Source: CAYOKT01 sp964404605
GTDB taxonomy: Bacteria; Electryoneota; Electryoneia; Electryoneales; Electryoneaceae
Length of the DNA stretch: 47,101 nucleotides
Direction of reading: 5' to 3'
Assembly: GCA_964404605.1 (NCBI GenBank)
Contig: CAYOKT010000013.1
Location: 1 to 47,101 of the forward strand
In this document: positions 23,538 through 31,095 of the stretch, piece after piece
Layout: every line of letters begins with the position of its first letter
How positions within the stretch are numbered: the stretch's first letter is position 1
The notes under the pieces: model-generated
Told to the model about the DNA's origin: nothing
The model's input: the letters and a program-made list of their open reading frames with translations, nothing else
The model's database searches: none
Made by a program: the position numbers and the translations under genes

Positions 23538-25465
23538 GGAGTCCGGCGCAACATAGGTCCCGGCATCCCGCCGGCGGGCCGGCCCGCCGGGTCCGGCGGC
23601 TGGGGGTGCTCCTCCTGCTCCTGGCGGCGGGGACGGCCTGCTCCGCGCGCGCGGAGGAGCCCACCCTCCTCGCCGAAGCGCTCCCCTCAACAGTCAGGGT
23701 CGGGGAGACCTTCGTCTACCGGATCACCGTCGCCGGCGGGGGGGTGCGAAACCCGACACCGACGGTGAATCTGCCTTCCACCTTCCAGATTATCTCGGGG
23801 CCGAACAGCAGCATGAGCATCGAGGTGATCAACGGCCGGATGACCTCGAGGAGCACCATCAGCTACACCCTGCGCGCGACACGAAGCGGGAAATGGACCA
23901 TCCCCGGCCCCGAGATCCGCATCAAGAGGAAGGTGTTGCGGGGCAACCCGGTCGACATCACCGTGCGCGGCGCGGGCACGGCTCCCTCGCAGCAGCCGGG
24001 GAGCTCGAAGACGCCGCGGCGCACCGCCCCCTCCGCCACGAGCCCCACCTTCGCCCCCGGCGAGGAGATGCCGGACATCTTCCTCAAGGTGGACGTGGAG
24101 CCGGGCGAGGTCTATCTCCAGCAACCCCTGCAGGTGACCTATACCCTCTATTTCCTGCCCACGGTGCGCAACTACGATGTCCAGCGCCTCTCGTCGACCG
24201 ATGGCTTCTGGACCGAGAAGATCCCCACGCCCGATCCCCCGCCGATCGTCAGCCGCCGCGTGGGCAACAAGGTGTACAACGCCGCGGTGATCCACCGGCT
24301 GCTGCTCTTTCCCACCCGCACCGGGGAGTTGACCATCGGCCCGATGGAGTTGACCTGCGAGGCGGTGCGCCGCGGCAGCCGCCGCCGCTCCCCCCGCGGC
24401 CTGTTCGACTCCTTCTTCGAAGACCCCTTCTTCACCTCCACCCGAACGGTCGAGGTGGCTTCCGACCCGGTGACGGTGAAGGTGAAACCGTTACCCGCGG
24501 AGGGCCGCCCGGCGGATTTCGGAAACACCGTCGGGAAGTATAAGATCACGGCGAAACTGGATCGCGACACGGTGGAGACCAACGAGTCCGTCAGTCTCAC
24601 CGTGCGCATCCGTGGAAGCGGCAACATCGGGTTCATCCCGGAGCCGAAGGTCGTGGTCCCGCCGGACATCGAACGGTACGATCCGCAGGTGGAGATGCAG
24701 AAGCAGCCGGTGGGCTCGACCCTCCAGGGCAGGAAGGTTTTCACCTACCTGCTGATCCCGCGGCGGGCGGGGTTGCAGAGGATCGCCCCCATCCGCCTGA
24801 GTTATTTCGACCCGGAGAACGGACGGTACCGGACCGTGCAGACCCCGCCGCTCAACCTGGTGGTCCTCCCCGCCAGCGGCTGGGCGGCGGCGGAATCGGA
24901 CCTGCCCGGCGGCAGTCCCCGGGAGGTCGAGAACGTCGGGTCGGACATCCGCTGGATTCACGACTCCGCCCGTTCCCTGCGGCGGGTGGGAGCGCCTCCC
25001 TACCTGCGCTGGACCTACTGGGCGGCGTACCTGGTGCCGCTGGGGATCGCCGGGCTGGGGCTCGGGTTGCGCCGCCGGCAACGGCGGCTGGCGGGCGACG
25101 AGAGCGCACGCAGGCGCCGCCGCGCCGCGCGCCGGGCGAGAGCCGCGCTGAAGCAGGCGCGGAACTCCCTCGCCGCGGGGAAGGTCGAGGAGGGCTACAC
25201 GGCCCTCGCGCGCGGCCTGCTGAACTACCTGTCGGACCGGACCGGCGTGCCCGCCGTGGAGCTGGACCCCGCGCGCATCCGGGATGAACTGGCCGGGCGC
25301 GGCCTCGAGGAGGCCGCCCGGGAGGGTTGCACCGGCATCCTCGCAACCTGCAACCAGGCGCGTTTCACCCCGGAAGGGGCGGACGGCGCGGCCCTCGGCT
25401 CGCTGATCGAACGGGCGGACCGCTGGATCCGCGAGACGGACCGGCGGCTGGCGGGAGGGCGTTGA
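23534..25465 (+). CDS. batD: BatD-like protein
   Basis: The 643-residue protein has an N-terminal signal peptide (RLGVLLLLLAAGTACSARA, cleavage near residue 40; the GTAC is a poor lipobox). Several periplasmic Ig-like segments follow (VRVGETFVYRITV, SGKWTIPGPEIRI, VETNESVSLTVRIRGSGNI, TLQGRKVFTYLLIPRRAG), then a membrane helix (AAYLVPLGIAGLGLGL, about residues 501-516) and a cytosolic helical tail of about 125 residues. This is the full BatD layout. The start codon is GTG, overlapping the upstream stop as GTGA, so translation is coupled. The tail resembles that of the short BatD-like protein earlier in the operon. Confidence 0.92.
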   Translation: MRSPAQHRSRHPAGGPARRVRRLGVLLLLLAAGTACSARAEEPTLLAEALPSTVRVGETFVYRITVAGGGVRNPTPTVNLPSTFQIISGPNSSMSIEVINGRMTSRSTISYTLRATRSGKWTIPGPEIRIKRKVLRGNPVDITVRGAGTAPSQQPGSSKTPRRTAPSATSPTFAPGEEMPDIFLKVDVEPGEVYLQQPLQVTYTLYFLPTVRNYDVQRLSSTDGFWTEKIPTPDPPPIVSRRVGNKVYNAAVIHRLLLFPTRTGELTIGPMELTCEAVRRGSRRRSPRGLFDSFFEDPFFTSTRTVEVASDPVTVKVKPLPAEGRPADFGNTVGKYKITAKLDRDTVETNESVSLTVRIRGSGNIGFIPEPKVVVPPDIERYDPQVEMQKQPVGSTLQGRKVFTYLLIPRRAGLQRIAPIRLSYFDPENGRYRTVQTPPLNLVVLPASGWAAAESDLPGGSPREVENVGSDIRWIHDSARSLRRVGAPPYLRWTYWAAYLVPLGIAGLGLGLRRRQRRLAGDESARRRRRAARRARAALKQARNSLAAGKVEEGYTALARGLLNYLSDRTGVPAVELDPARIRDELAGRGLEEAAREGCTGILATCNQARFTPEGADGAALGSLIERADRWIRETDRRLAGGR

Positions 25466-25481
25466 AACGGAACATCACGGC

Positions 25482-25622
25482 TGTGGAAAAGCTGTGGATA
25501 AGAGACAGGGTTTGTTACGGTATGGAAGAACTTGGTCATCAACTACTTGAGGAATAAGCACTTGTGATGCGATCCCGGTCACACCCGACTTTCTTTCACT
25601 TGGGGATAACTCCGGTGGATAA
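25482..25622 (-). other. Cluster of four DnaA-box-like 9-mers
   Basis: Read on the minus strand, TTATCCACC (25614-25622), TTATCCCCA (25601-25609), TTATCCACA (25493-25501, perfect consensus) and TTTTCCACA (25482-25490) all share one orientation. The last two are 2 bp apart. Between the pairs lie about 99 bp of roughly 47% GC in a region otherwise near 70%. The pattern is like part of an oriC or a DnaA-titration site. No dnaA, dnaN, gidB or parAB gene is in the window, and the cluster partly overlaps the predicted 5' end of batE. Sequence matches are direct; function is inferred. Confidence 0.45.
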
Positions 25623-26451
25623 CTCCCCGGCATCCACCCCGGCCCGGAAGGCCGCCCGCGGCCGGCACAGGCGGCGGAGCACCGCGGGGCCGTGGAAACC
25701 GCTCCTCGGCGGGTTGATTCTGCTCCTGCTGCTGGCATCGGTTCTTATCGCGGGGCCGGTCGAGGAGCTCTCCGCCGAGGGTGACCGCGCCTACCGCCAG
25801 GGTGACTACGAGGCGGCGATCACCGCCTATGAAAAGCTGCTCGCGGCCGGGTACACCGGCGGCGACCTGCTGTACAACCTGGGGAACGCCTGCTACAAGG
25901 CGGGCCGGCTCGGCAAGGCGCGGCTCTACTACGAGCGGGCGGCGAAGCTGCTGCCCCACGACCGCGACCTCCGCTTCAACCTCCGCTTCCTCGAGAGCCG
26001 CACGGTGGACCGGATCGCCCCGGTGCCGCGTCTGCCCATCTGGAACGCCCTCGACAGCCTGCGCGACTCCCTGCCGCCGCGGCTGCTCGCGGCGGTGACC
26101 TGGACGGCGGCGACCCTCGCCGCCCTGGCGCTGGCCGCGGGATTGCTGGTGAGCACCCGCCGTCTGCGCCGGGCGCTGCGGTACAGCGCCCTCACCTTCG
26201 CTGTCCTCTTCGCGCTCTCCCTCGGCCTGCTCTCCCTCCGGATCGCCGCCGACCTCGGCCCGCCGGGCGCGATCATCCAGGTGGACAAGGTCGTCGTCCG
26301 CAGCGCACCGGACCCCACGAGCCAGGACCTGTTCCACCTGCACGAAGGGACGAAGGTCACCGTGCTGAAGGAGGTGGGCGCCTGGCTCGAGGTGCGCCTC
26401 GCCGACGGGCGCCAGGGTTGGATGCCGCGGAAATCCTGCGAATACATCTGA
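25564..26451 (+). CDS. batE: BatE-like TPR and SH3-domain membrane protein
   Basis: The 295-residue protein has a basic N-terminus, a membrane helix (LLGGLILLLLLASVLIAG, about 48-65), a TPR region (AEGDRAYRQGDYEAAITAYEK through AAKLLPHDRDLRFNLRFLE), two further hydrophobic helices (about 175-200 and 208-228) and a C-terminal bacterial SH3-type segment (VVRSAPDPTSQDLFHLHEGTKVTVL to RQGWMPRKSCEYI). This is the BatE layout of TPR plus SH3b. GTG-ATG at 25564/25567 are alternative starts with no clear Shine-Dalgarno. Because DnaA-box-like sequences lie in the first 60 bases, a later GTG at 25615 is possible. It closes the Bat cluster. Confidence 0.85.
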   Translation: MMRSRSHPTFFHLGITPVDNSPASTPARKAARGRHRRRSTAGPWKPLLGGLILLLLLASVLIAGPVEELSAEGDRAYRQGDYEAAITAYEKLLAAGYTGGDLLYNLGNACYKAGRLGKARLYYERAAKLLPHDRDLRFNLRFLESRTVDRIAPVPRLPIWNALDSLRDSLPPRLLAAVTWTAATLAALALAAGLLVSTRRLRRALRYSALTFAVLFALSLGLLSLRIAADLGPPGAIIQVDKVVVRSAPDPTSQDLFHLHEGTKVTVLKEVGAWLEVRLADGRQGWMPRKSCEYI

Positions 26452-26846
26452 GGTGCCGCCTCCCCGTCCCGGTCATCACCCCCACGTGGACCTTCCATGG
26501 CGATGGGCGGGTTCCGGCTTGCGCCGGGCTCTCCGGGTGAGTACGTTTCAACGATAGTCGGCGAGGACGCCGACACTTTCCGGGCAGCCGCGGAGGGCGT
26601 TATGCAGGACACACCGTCCGTTCCTCCGGTCCGTCACCGGCAGGACCCGCAGAACATGCCGAAGCGACAGCACCGCCCCGACGAGCGGGAAAAAGACTCC
26701 AGCGAAGAGGAAAAGGACGACACGGACCGTGAAAAGCGGAAATCTCCGCCTCCCCCGGACCGCCCGTCCACTCTTGATATCACCGCCTGAACGACGGGAC
26801 CCCGGTCCGGCGAACCGCCGCATTCACGGGTTGAACAGGTACGAAT
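26452..26846. other. Intergenic region after the Bat operon
   Basis: This 395-bp stretch contains one candidate small gene (listed separately) and a perfect 7-bp stem with tetraloop, GTCGGCG-AGGA-CGCCGAC at 26557-26574, followed by ACTTTCC. That stem could be a weak terminator of the Bat transcript. An opposing reading of the same bases gives a one-helix peptide on the minus strand, which lacks supporting context. Promoter elements for the downstream gene were not found. Confidence 0.4.
26602..26790 (+). CDS. Possible small hydrophilic protein
   Basis: This is a 62-residue open frame starting at an ATG with GGAGG five bases before it. The peptide is very rich in Asp, Glu, Lys, Arg, Pro and Gln (for example EKDSSEEEKDDTDREKRK) with no hydrophobic core, so it would be disordered. 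The strong ribosome-binding site is the only positive sign; the composition is compatible with chance reading of a GC-rich spacer. No family recognised. Confidence 0.3.
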   Translation: MQDTPSVPPVRHRQDPQNMPKRQHRPDEREKDSSEEEKDDTDREKRKSPPPPDRPSTLDITA

Positions 26847-28421
26847 GTGACCGCCAAGTCCAACCTTCCTGAGTCTCTGCGTCGCCTCCTCAAGCGGGAA
26901 GGAGAAACCGGGGAAGAAGACCCCGTTTCCCGCCATCTCGCCTGGTTCAGCACCTCCCAGGCGCGACAGGGGCGAATGACCCTCGTCCGCGCCGGCAGCG
27001 AAAGCTACACCACCTCTCTCCTCAAGGCCGTGAGGGATGACGAAGGCGCGCTGCGCCTGGTCGTCGACCGCCTGCTGCCCGAACCGGACGAGGACTTCTG
27101 GACCGGTTCGACCACGCTTCACGGCTCACTGGTCACCTTCGATGCCGGGGTGGAGGTCACGATCGGTTTCAGGGCGTCGGTCGGAGGCCGAATCGAGCTC
27201 GACTCCACCCCGGCGGTGGAGCTGGTGGGCATCACCGATGTGACGAGCAGCGCCCGCGAGTACATCGCGAACCTCGGCGACGCCCATCCGGTGGAGCTGG
27301 GGATGATCTGGTTCGGCGAATGGGTGCAGGTCACACCCACCCAGGCCTCGGTCAGCCGTCTCTTCTTCGACGCCGAGCTCGACGAGGAGATCGGCCCGGA
27401 CGGTTACGCCGTGCCGAAAGCGGCGCTGAAGCTGGCCTCCGACGCCCCCGATGTCGCCGTGCAGTTGCAACTCTACCGCCGCGGACGACCCTCTTTCGAG
27501 GCGAAGATCGAAAAAATCGACGGGATTGCGAAGCAGACCCTCGTCTCGCTCATCGAGAGCATCTGGCAGGTCTCCTCCGGGCTGGCGCAGAGGAAGGAAA
27601 AGGCCATCACCAAGGAGATCGGCTACCGGAGCACCGTGCACGATCACCTCGCGGAAGCGTTCCAGCAGCGTATCGTTCTGCTCGCGCGTGAACCCGGCTG
27701 GGAGCGCCGCCTCGAGGAGTTCGGCAAGGTTGTCCGTGTCGGGGAGACACGGGAACAGTCCATCGTCGAGGCCGTCTCCGAAGGCCGTTGCGACCTGATC
27801 CTCGGGGATGCGGACCTGTGGGGAGAGGAGGCGGTCAAGGTGGAGCGTCTCCTCCGCAGCACGAAGGCGATGCGCCGCCTCCCGCGGCTGTGGTTCGGGC
27901 GGGCGGGGGACGAGGGCGCCGTGCCGGACAGCGACGAGAGGGACCTGCTCGGCTTCGGGGCGTGGGACATCCTGCCCCGCGAGCCGGAAAAGGAGGAGCT
28001 CGCCCGCCGGATCCGCTGGGCGATCGGGGCGGACAGTCTCGGCGACGGGCCGACCTTTCTCCTCGTGACCCCGGACCCGAGACTGCGCTATCGCCTCGGG
28101 CTGGCGGCGGCGGACAACGGGGCCCGTGTCGTACCTTTCAGCCGGACACAGGGCCTCCTCTCGATTCTTGAAAAACTCCGCCCGCGCTGGGTGCTGCTCG
28201 ACGGCCGGAACCTGACCGAAGAGGCCGATTCCGTCCTGCGGAAGACGGCGCAGGCGGCGGCCTCCTGGGGCGGCGAGGTATGGTTCGCGGCGCTCGGCGC
28301 GGACACCGCGCGGGCGACACGCTGGCTGCAGGAGGGGGCGAAGGACATCATCCTCCTCGACCCGTCCCTGCGCGCGGCGTGCGAACGTGTCGCCGGACAC
28401 CTGCGCGGCCCGGCGGCCTGA
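26847..28421 (+). CDS. Unknown protein with two C-terminal receiver-like domains
   Basis: The 524-residue soluble protein starts at GTG. Residues 1-250 form a beta-rich region (TLVRAGSESYTTSLLKAV, VEVTIGFRASVGGRIEL, ELGMIWFGEWVQV) loosely like YcgR/PilZ-type modules, but I see no RxxxR or (D/N)xSxxG c-di-GMP motif. Two Rossmann-like segments follow. Residues 275-394 run RIVLLAREPG, DLILGDADL (Asp321 where the phospho-acceptor would be) and GAWDILPREPEKEEL. Residues 402-521 run TFLLVTPDPRLRY, RWVLLDGRNL (Asp452) and GAKDIILLDPSL. Both lack the acidic pair and the conserved lysine of true receivers, so they look like pseudo-receivers. No DNA-binding or catalytic domain is present. It ends 37 bp before the assembly gap; the stop is intact. 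Confidence 0.8.
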   Translation: MTAKSNLPESLRRLLKREGETGEEDPVSRHLAWFSTSQARQGRMTLVRAGSESYTTSLLKAVRDDEGALRLVVDRLLPEPDEDFWTGSTTLHGSLVTFDAGVEVTIGFRASVGGRIELDSTPAVELVGITDVTSSAREYIANLGDAHPVELGMIWFGEWVQVTPTQASVSRLFFDAELDEEIGPDGYAVPKAALKLASDAPDVAVQLQLYRRGRPSFEAKIEKIDGIAKQTLVSLIESIWQVSSGLAQRKEKAITKEIGYRSTVHDHLAEAFQQRIVLLAREPGWERRLEEFGKVVRVGETREQSIVEAVSEGRCDLILGDADLWGEEAVKVERLLRSTKAMRRLPRLWFGRAGDEGAVPDSDERDLLGFGAWDILPREPEKEELARRIRWAIGADSLGDGPTFLLVTPDPRLRYRLGLAAADNGARVVPFSRTQGLLSILEKLRPRWVLLDGRNLTEEADSVLRKTAQAAASWGGEVWFAALGADTARATRWLQEGAKDIILLDPSLRAACERVAGHLRGPAA

Positions 28422-28613
28422 GGCAGGTTCCGAAGTACCGAGCCCGCGCGACAACGGGNNNNNNNNNNNNNNNNNNNNNNNNNNNNNNNNNNNNNNNNNN
28501 NNNNNNNNNNNNNNNNNNNNNNNNNNNNNNNNNNNNNNNNNNNNNNNNNNNNNNNNNNCGCGGCCCGGCGGCCTGAGGCAGGTTCCGAAGTACCGAGCCC
28601 GCGCGACAACGGG
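28404..28613. repeat. Identical 55-bp flanks around an assembly gap
   Basis: Bases 28404-28458 and 28559-28613 are identical. The repeat includes the last 18 bases of the preceding gene (its final codons and stop) plus spacer sequence. The shared length of exactly 55 and the exactly 100-N spacer between the copies are typical of contigs that overlap by one k-mer and were joined without merging. The two copies are most likely one sequence in the genome. Confidence 0.85.
28459..28558. other. 100-N scaffold gap
   Basis: These are one hundred undetermined bases between the tandem-receiver gene and the ThyX-like gene. A round 100 is normally a placeholder, not a measured length. Given the identical flanks, true missing sequence may be zero. 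Confidence 0.95.
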
Positions 28614-28662
28614 AACACGGTTCATCATTCCGGGCCGCGAAGCCCGGGGAGGGTATTACGGG

Positions 28663-30168
28663 GTGGGACATACTCTGAAGGTGACCCTCGCGGGCTACAA
28701 CCTCGACACCGGCACGCTGGCGGATCTCGCCGCGGCGGCCTACTCGGGTGCGACCCCGCCCGCCCGCGAATCTCTCACCCCCGAGACCCTCTCCGCCGCC
28801 TACGCCCGCATCAGCCGCAACCCCGCCGAGGTCGGGGAGCTGCGCGAGATCTCCCGCCGTGAAGTGGCGCGGGCGCGAAAATCGAACGAACGGATCATCT
28901 TCGGCCTCGGCCATGCCAGCGTGGCCGAACACGCCGTGTTCAACCTGGATGTCGTCGGGCTCTCCCGCCTCGGGGTGGAGGCGCTCGAGCGCCATCGCCT
29001 CGCCGCCTACACGGAGAAATCCCAGCGCTACATCAAGCTGGACGGCGATTTCGTCCTTCCCCATGAGATCGAACAAGCAGGACTGACCGGCGAGTTCGCC
29101 GCGCTGATCCGGCGGCAGAACGAAGCCTACTTCTCCCTCTACCCCCTGCTGTTGGACTATTTCACCGCGCACTACGAGGAGAAGGGGGCGAAGAACCCGG
29201 AGAAAAGGGCGAAGAGCCGCGCGGCCGAGGATGCGCGGTATGTCGTTTCGCTGGCGACGCAGGCGCAGTTCGGGATGACGGCCAATGCGCGCACGCTGGA
29301 GATCATGATCCGGGACGCCCTCGCTCACCCGCTGGAGGAGGTCCGCGAAGCGGGCCGCCGGATGCGGGCGGAGGTGCACGGCCTCGCCCCCTCCCTGGTG
29401 AAATATGTCGAGGCCACCGGGTACGAACGCGAGCAGTTCGAGAACACCGCGTGGTGGCCGGAGGAGACCTCCGGGGAGAACGGTTCCCCGGAGGAGGAGC
29501 GATGCGAAGTCACCCTCATCGATGCGGACACCGCGGGCGAGGAGCGCGCCCTCGCGGCGCTTCTCGTCCGCCGGCGCGGGATTCCCTTCCGCCGGGCCGC
29601 CGGCGAGGCGGCCGCGATGACCGGCGGGGAGCGGCGGGACCTGGTGCTCATGACCCTCCGCTCCGCCGCCCCGTGGGACCCCGCGCCCCGGGAGTGGGAG
29701 CTGGCGGATTTCACCTTCGAGCTCATCGTCTCCGCGGCGGCTTTCGGCCAGTTGAAGCGCCACCGGATGGCGACCCTGATCCTCGGCCCCTACGATCCCT
29801 CTCTCGGCTGGACGATCCCTGAATCGGTGCGGCGGGCGGGCGGGGAGGCCCGCTTCAACGAGGTGATGGACGCCTCCGCGCACCTCGCCCGGCGGATCGC
29901 GGAGATCAACCCCGCCGCGGCCGCCTACGCGCTGACCAACGCCCACCGGCGGCGGGTGATCTTCAAGGCCAACGCCCGCGAGATGGTGCACATCAGCCGC
30001 CTGCGCGAGGACCTGCACGCCCAGTGGGACATCCGAAGCCTGGCGAAGCGGATGGTCGCCCTGGCGCGGGAAAAGGCGCCCGCCCTTCTCCTGCTCGCCG
30101 TGGGCAAGCACGCCTTCGAACGGAAACGTGGCGAACTCTACGGGGAGAAAAATCATGCCGCGCCTTAG
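28663..30168 (+). CDS. Long (two-domain) ThyX-like flavin-dependent thymidylate synthase
   Basis: The product is about 501 residues, more than twice a standard ThyX. The first half has GLGHASVAEHAVF and ERHRLAAYTEKSQRY, matching the ThyX motif RHRxxSxNExSxRY. The second half repeats the pattern more weakly (GQLKRHRMATL), then KANAREMVHISRLREDLHAQWDIR, which matches the C-terminal ThyX nucleotide-binding helix. True ThyX makes dTMP from dUMP using methylene-THF and FADH2. Start is uncertain: GTG at 28663 has GGGGAGGG about 10 bases upstream; GTG at 28681 and a CTG at 28675, just before KVTLAGYNLD, are alternatives. An 18-base hairpin (28630-28647) lies just before. Downstream it overlaps the TatT gene by 14 bp. 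Family clear; whether it makes dTMP is not. Confidence 0.8.
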   Translation: MGHTLKVTLAGYNLDTGTLADLAAAAYSGATPPARESLTPETLSAAYARISRNPAEVGELREISRREVARARKSNERIIFGLGHASVAEHAVFNLDVVGLSRLGVEALERHRLAAYTEKSQRYIKLDGDFVLPHEIEQAGLTGEFAALIRRQNEAYFSLYPLLLDYFTAHYEEKGAKNPEKRAKSRAAEDARYVVSLATQAQFGMTANARTLEIMIRDALAHPLEEVREAGRRMRAEVHGLAPSLVKYVEATGYEREQFENTAWWPEETSGENGSPEEERCEVTLIDADTAGEERALAALLVRRRGIPFRRAAGEAAAMTGGERRDLVLMTLRSAAPWDPAPREWELADFTFELIVSAAAFGQLKRHRMATLILGPYDPSLGWTIPESVRRAGGEARFNEVMDASAHLARRIAEINPAAAAYALTNAHRRRVIFKANAREMVHISRLREDLHAQWDIRSLAKRMVALAREKAPALLLLAVGKHAFERKRGELYGEKNHAAP

Positions 30169-31033
30169 GCCGCTGGTGGCGGCGGGGCTCGCGTGCCTGC
30201 TCCTGCCGGCCCTGTCGGGGTGCAGCCTGCAGAAGCTCGCGATCCGCTCCACCGGCCGGATGCTGGACGGCGGGTTCGCCTCGATGATGGCCGAGGATGA
30301 CCTCGTCCTCGCCAAGACCGCCCTCGAGAGTAACCTGAAGCTGGTCGAAGGGCTGATCCGCTCCGACCCGGAGAACGAGCGGCTTCTCCTGCTGGCCGCG
30401 CAGGGGTTCACCGCCTACGCCCTCGGTTTCGTCGAGGACGACGACCCGGCGCGGGCGGTGAAACTGTACCTCCGCGGGCGGCGCTACGCCGAGCGCTGGG
30501 TCGAACGGAAGACGGGGGTCGCGCTCACGGAGATCCAACGGCTGGACAGGTTCGAAGCGGCAGTCGCCGCCCTGCCGCCGCAGGCCCTGCCGGGGGTGTT
30601 CTGGCTGGGGAACGCCTGGGCCTCGGCGGCGATGCTCCGGCTCGATGATGTCGCCTCGATCTCGGACCTGCCGAAGATCGAGACGCTGATGCGGTTCGTC
30701 CTCGATCATGACGAAGGGTTCTACTACGGCAGCGCCCACCTGTTCTTCGCCGGGTATTACGGCGGGCGGCCGCGGATGCTCGGGGGCGACCCGGAGGCGG
30801 CGCGCGCCCACCTCGACCGGCAGCGCGAGTTGACCGGGGGCCGCTTCCTCCTGACGGAGCTGTTCCGGGTGAAATACGTCGCGATGCCGTCTCTCGACGA
30901 GGAGGCGGCGCGCGCGACGCTCGAACATATTCTTACCTTTGACCTCGATTCCGCGCCCGACCTGCGGCTGGTCAACCGGGTGACGCAGCGGAAGGCGCGG
31001 CGGTTGCTGGACTCGCTGGACGACTATTTCTGA
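30155..31033 (+). CDS. TatT-type lipoprotein of a TRAP transporter
   Basis: The 292-residue protein has a lipoprotein signal (ALACLLLPAL-type core, lipobox LSGC with Cys23) and then an all-helical body with TPR-like repeats: DLVLAKTALESNLKLVEGLI, ERLLLLAAQGFTAYALGF, FYYGSAHLFFAGYYGGRPRMLGG and FRVKYVAMPSLDEEAAR. These match the TatT component known from Treponema TRAP systems, a trimeric periplasmic partner of the solute-binding protein. The ATG at 30155 is backed by GGGGAG and overlaps the end of the ThyX-like gene. Genes for the three canonical TRAP parts follow at once, so it is presumably part of that importer. Confidence 0.9.
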   Translation: MPRLRPLVAAGLACLLLPALSGCSLQKLAIRSTGRMLDGGFASMMAEDDLVLAKTALESNLKLVEGLIRSDPENERLLLLAAQGFTAYALGFVEDDDPARAVKLYLRGRRYAERWVERKTGVALTEIQRLDRFEAAVAALPPQALPGVFWLGNAWASAAMLRLDDVASISDLPKIETLMRFVLDHDEGFYYGSAHLFFAGYYGGRPRMLGGDPEAARAHLDRQRELTGGRFLLTELFRVKYVAMPSLDEEAARATLEHILTFDLDSAPDLRLVNRVTQRKARRLLDSLDDYF

Positions 31034-31095
31034 CAGGTCCGCCGGCGGGCCATGATCCCGGTACGCCCCGACTCCCACGTGGAGTGAACCAAGCG

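Noticed and set aside
20184..23690. 1168-codon open frame on the minus strand opposite the Bat genes
   Set aside because: It is antisense to genes with clear VWA, MIDAS and TPR motifs, and its product is Leu/Gln/Arg low complexity. Long antisense frames are expected in DNA this GC-rich.
26548..26823. 91-residue minus-strand frame with one hydrophobic helix
   Set aside because: It has no ribosome-binding site and lies opposite the plus-strand frame that does; both may be chance, but this one has less support.
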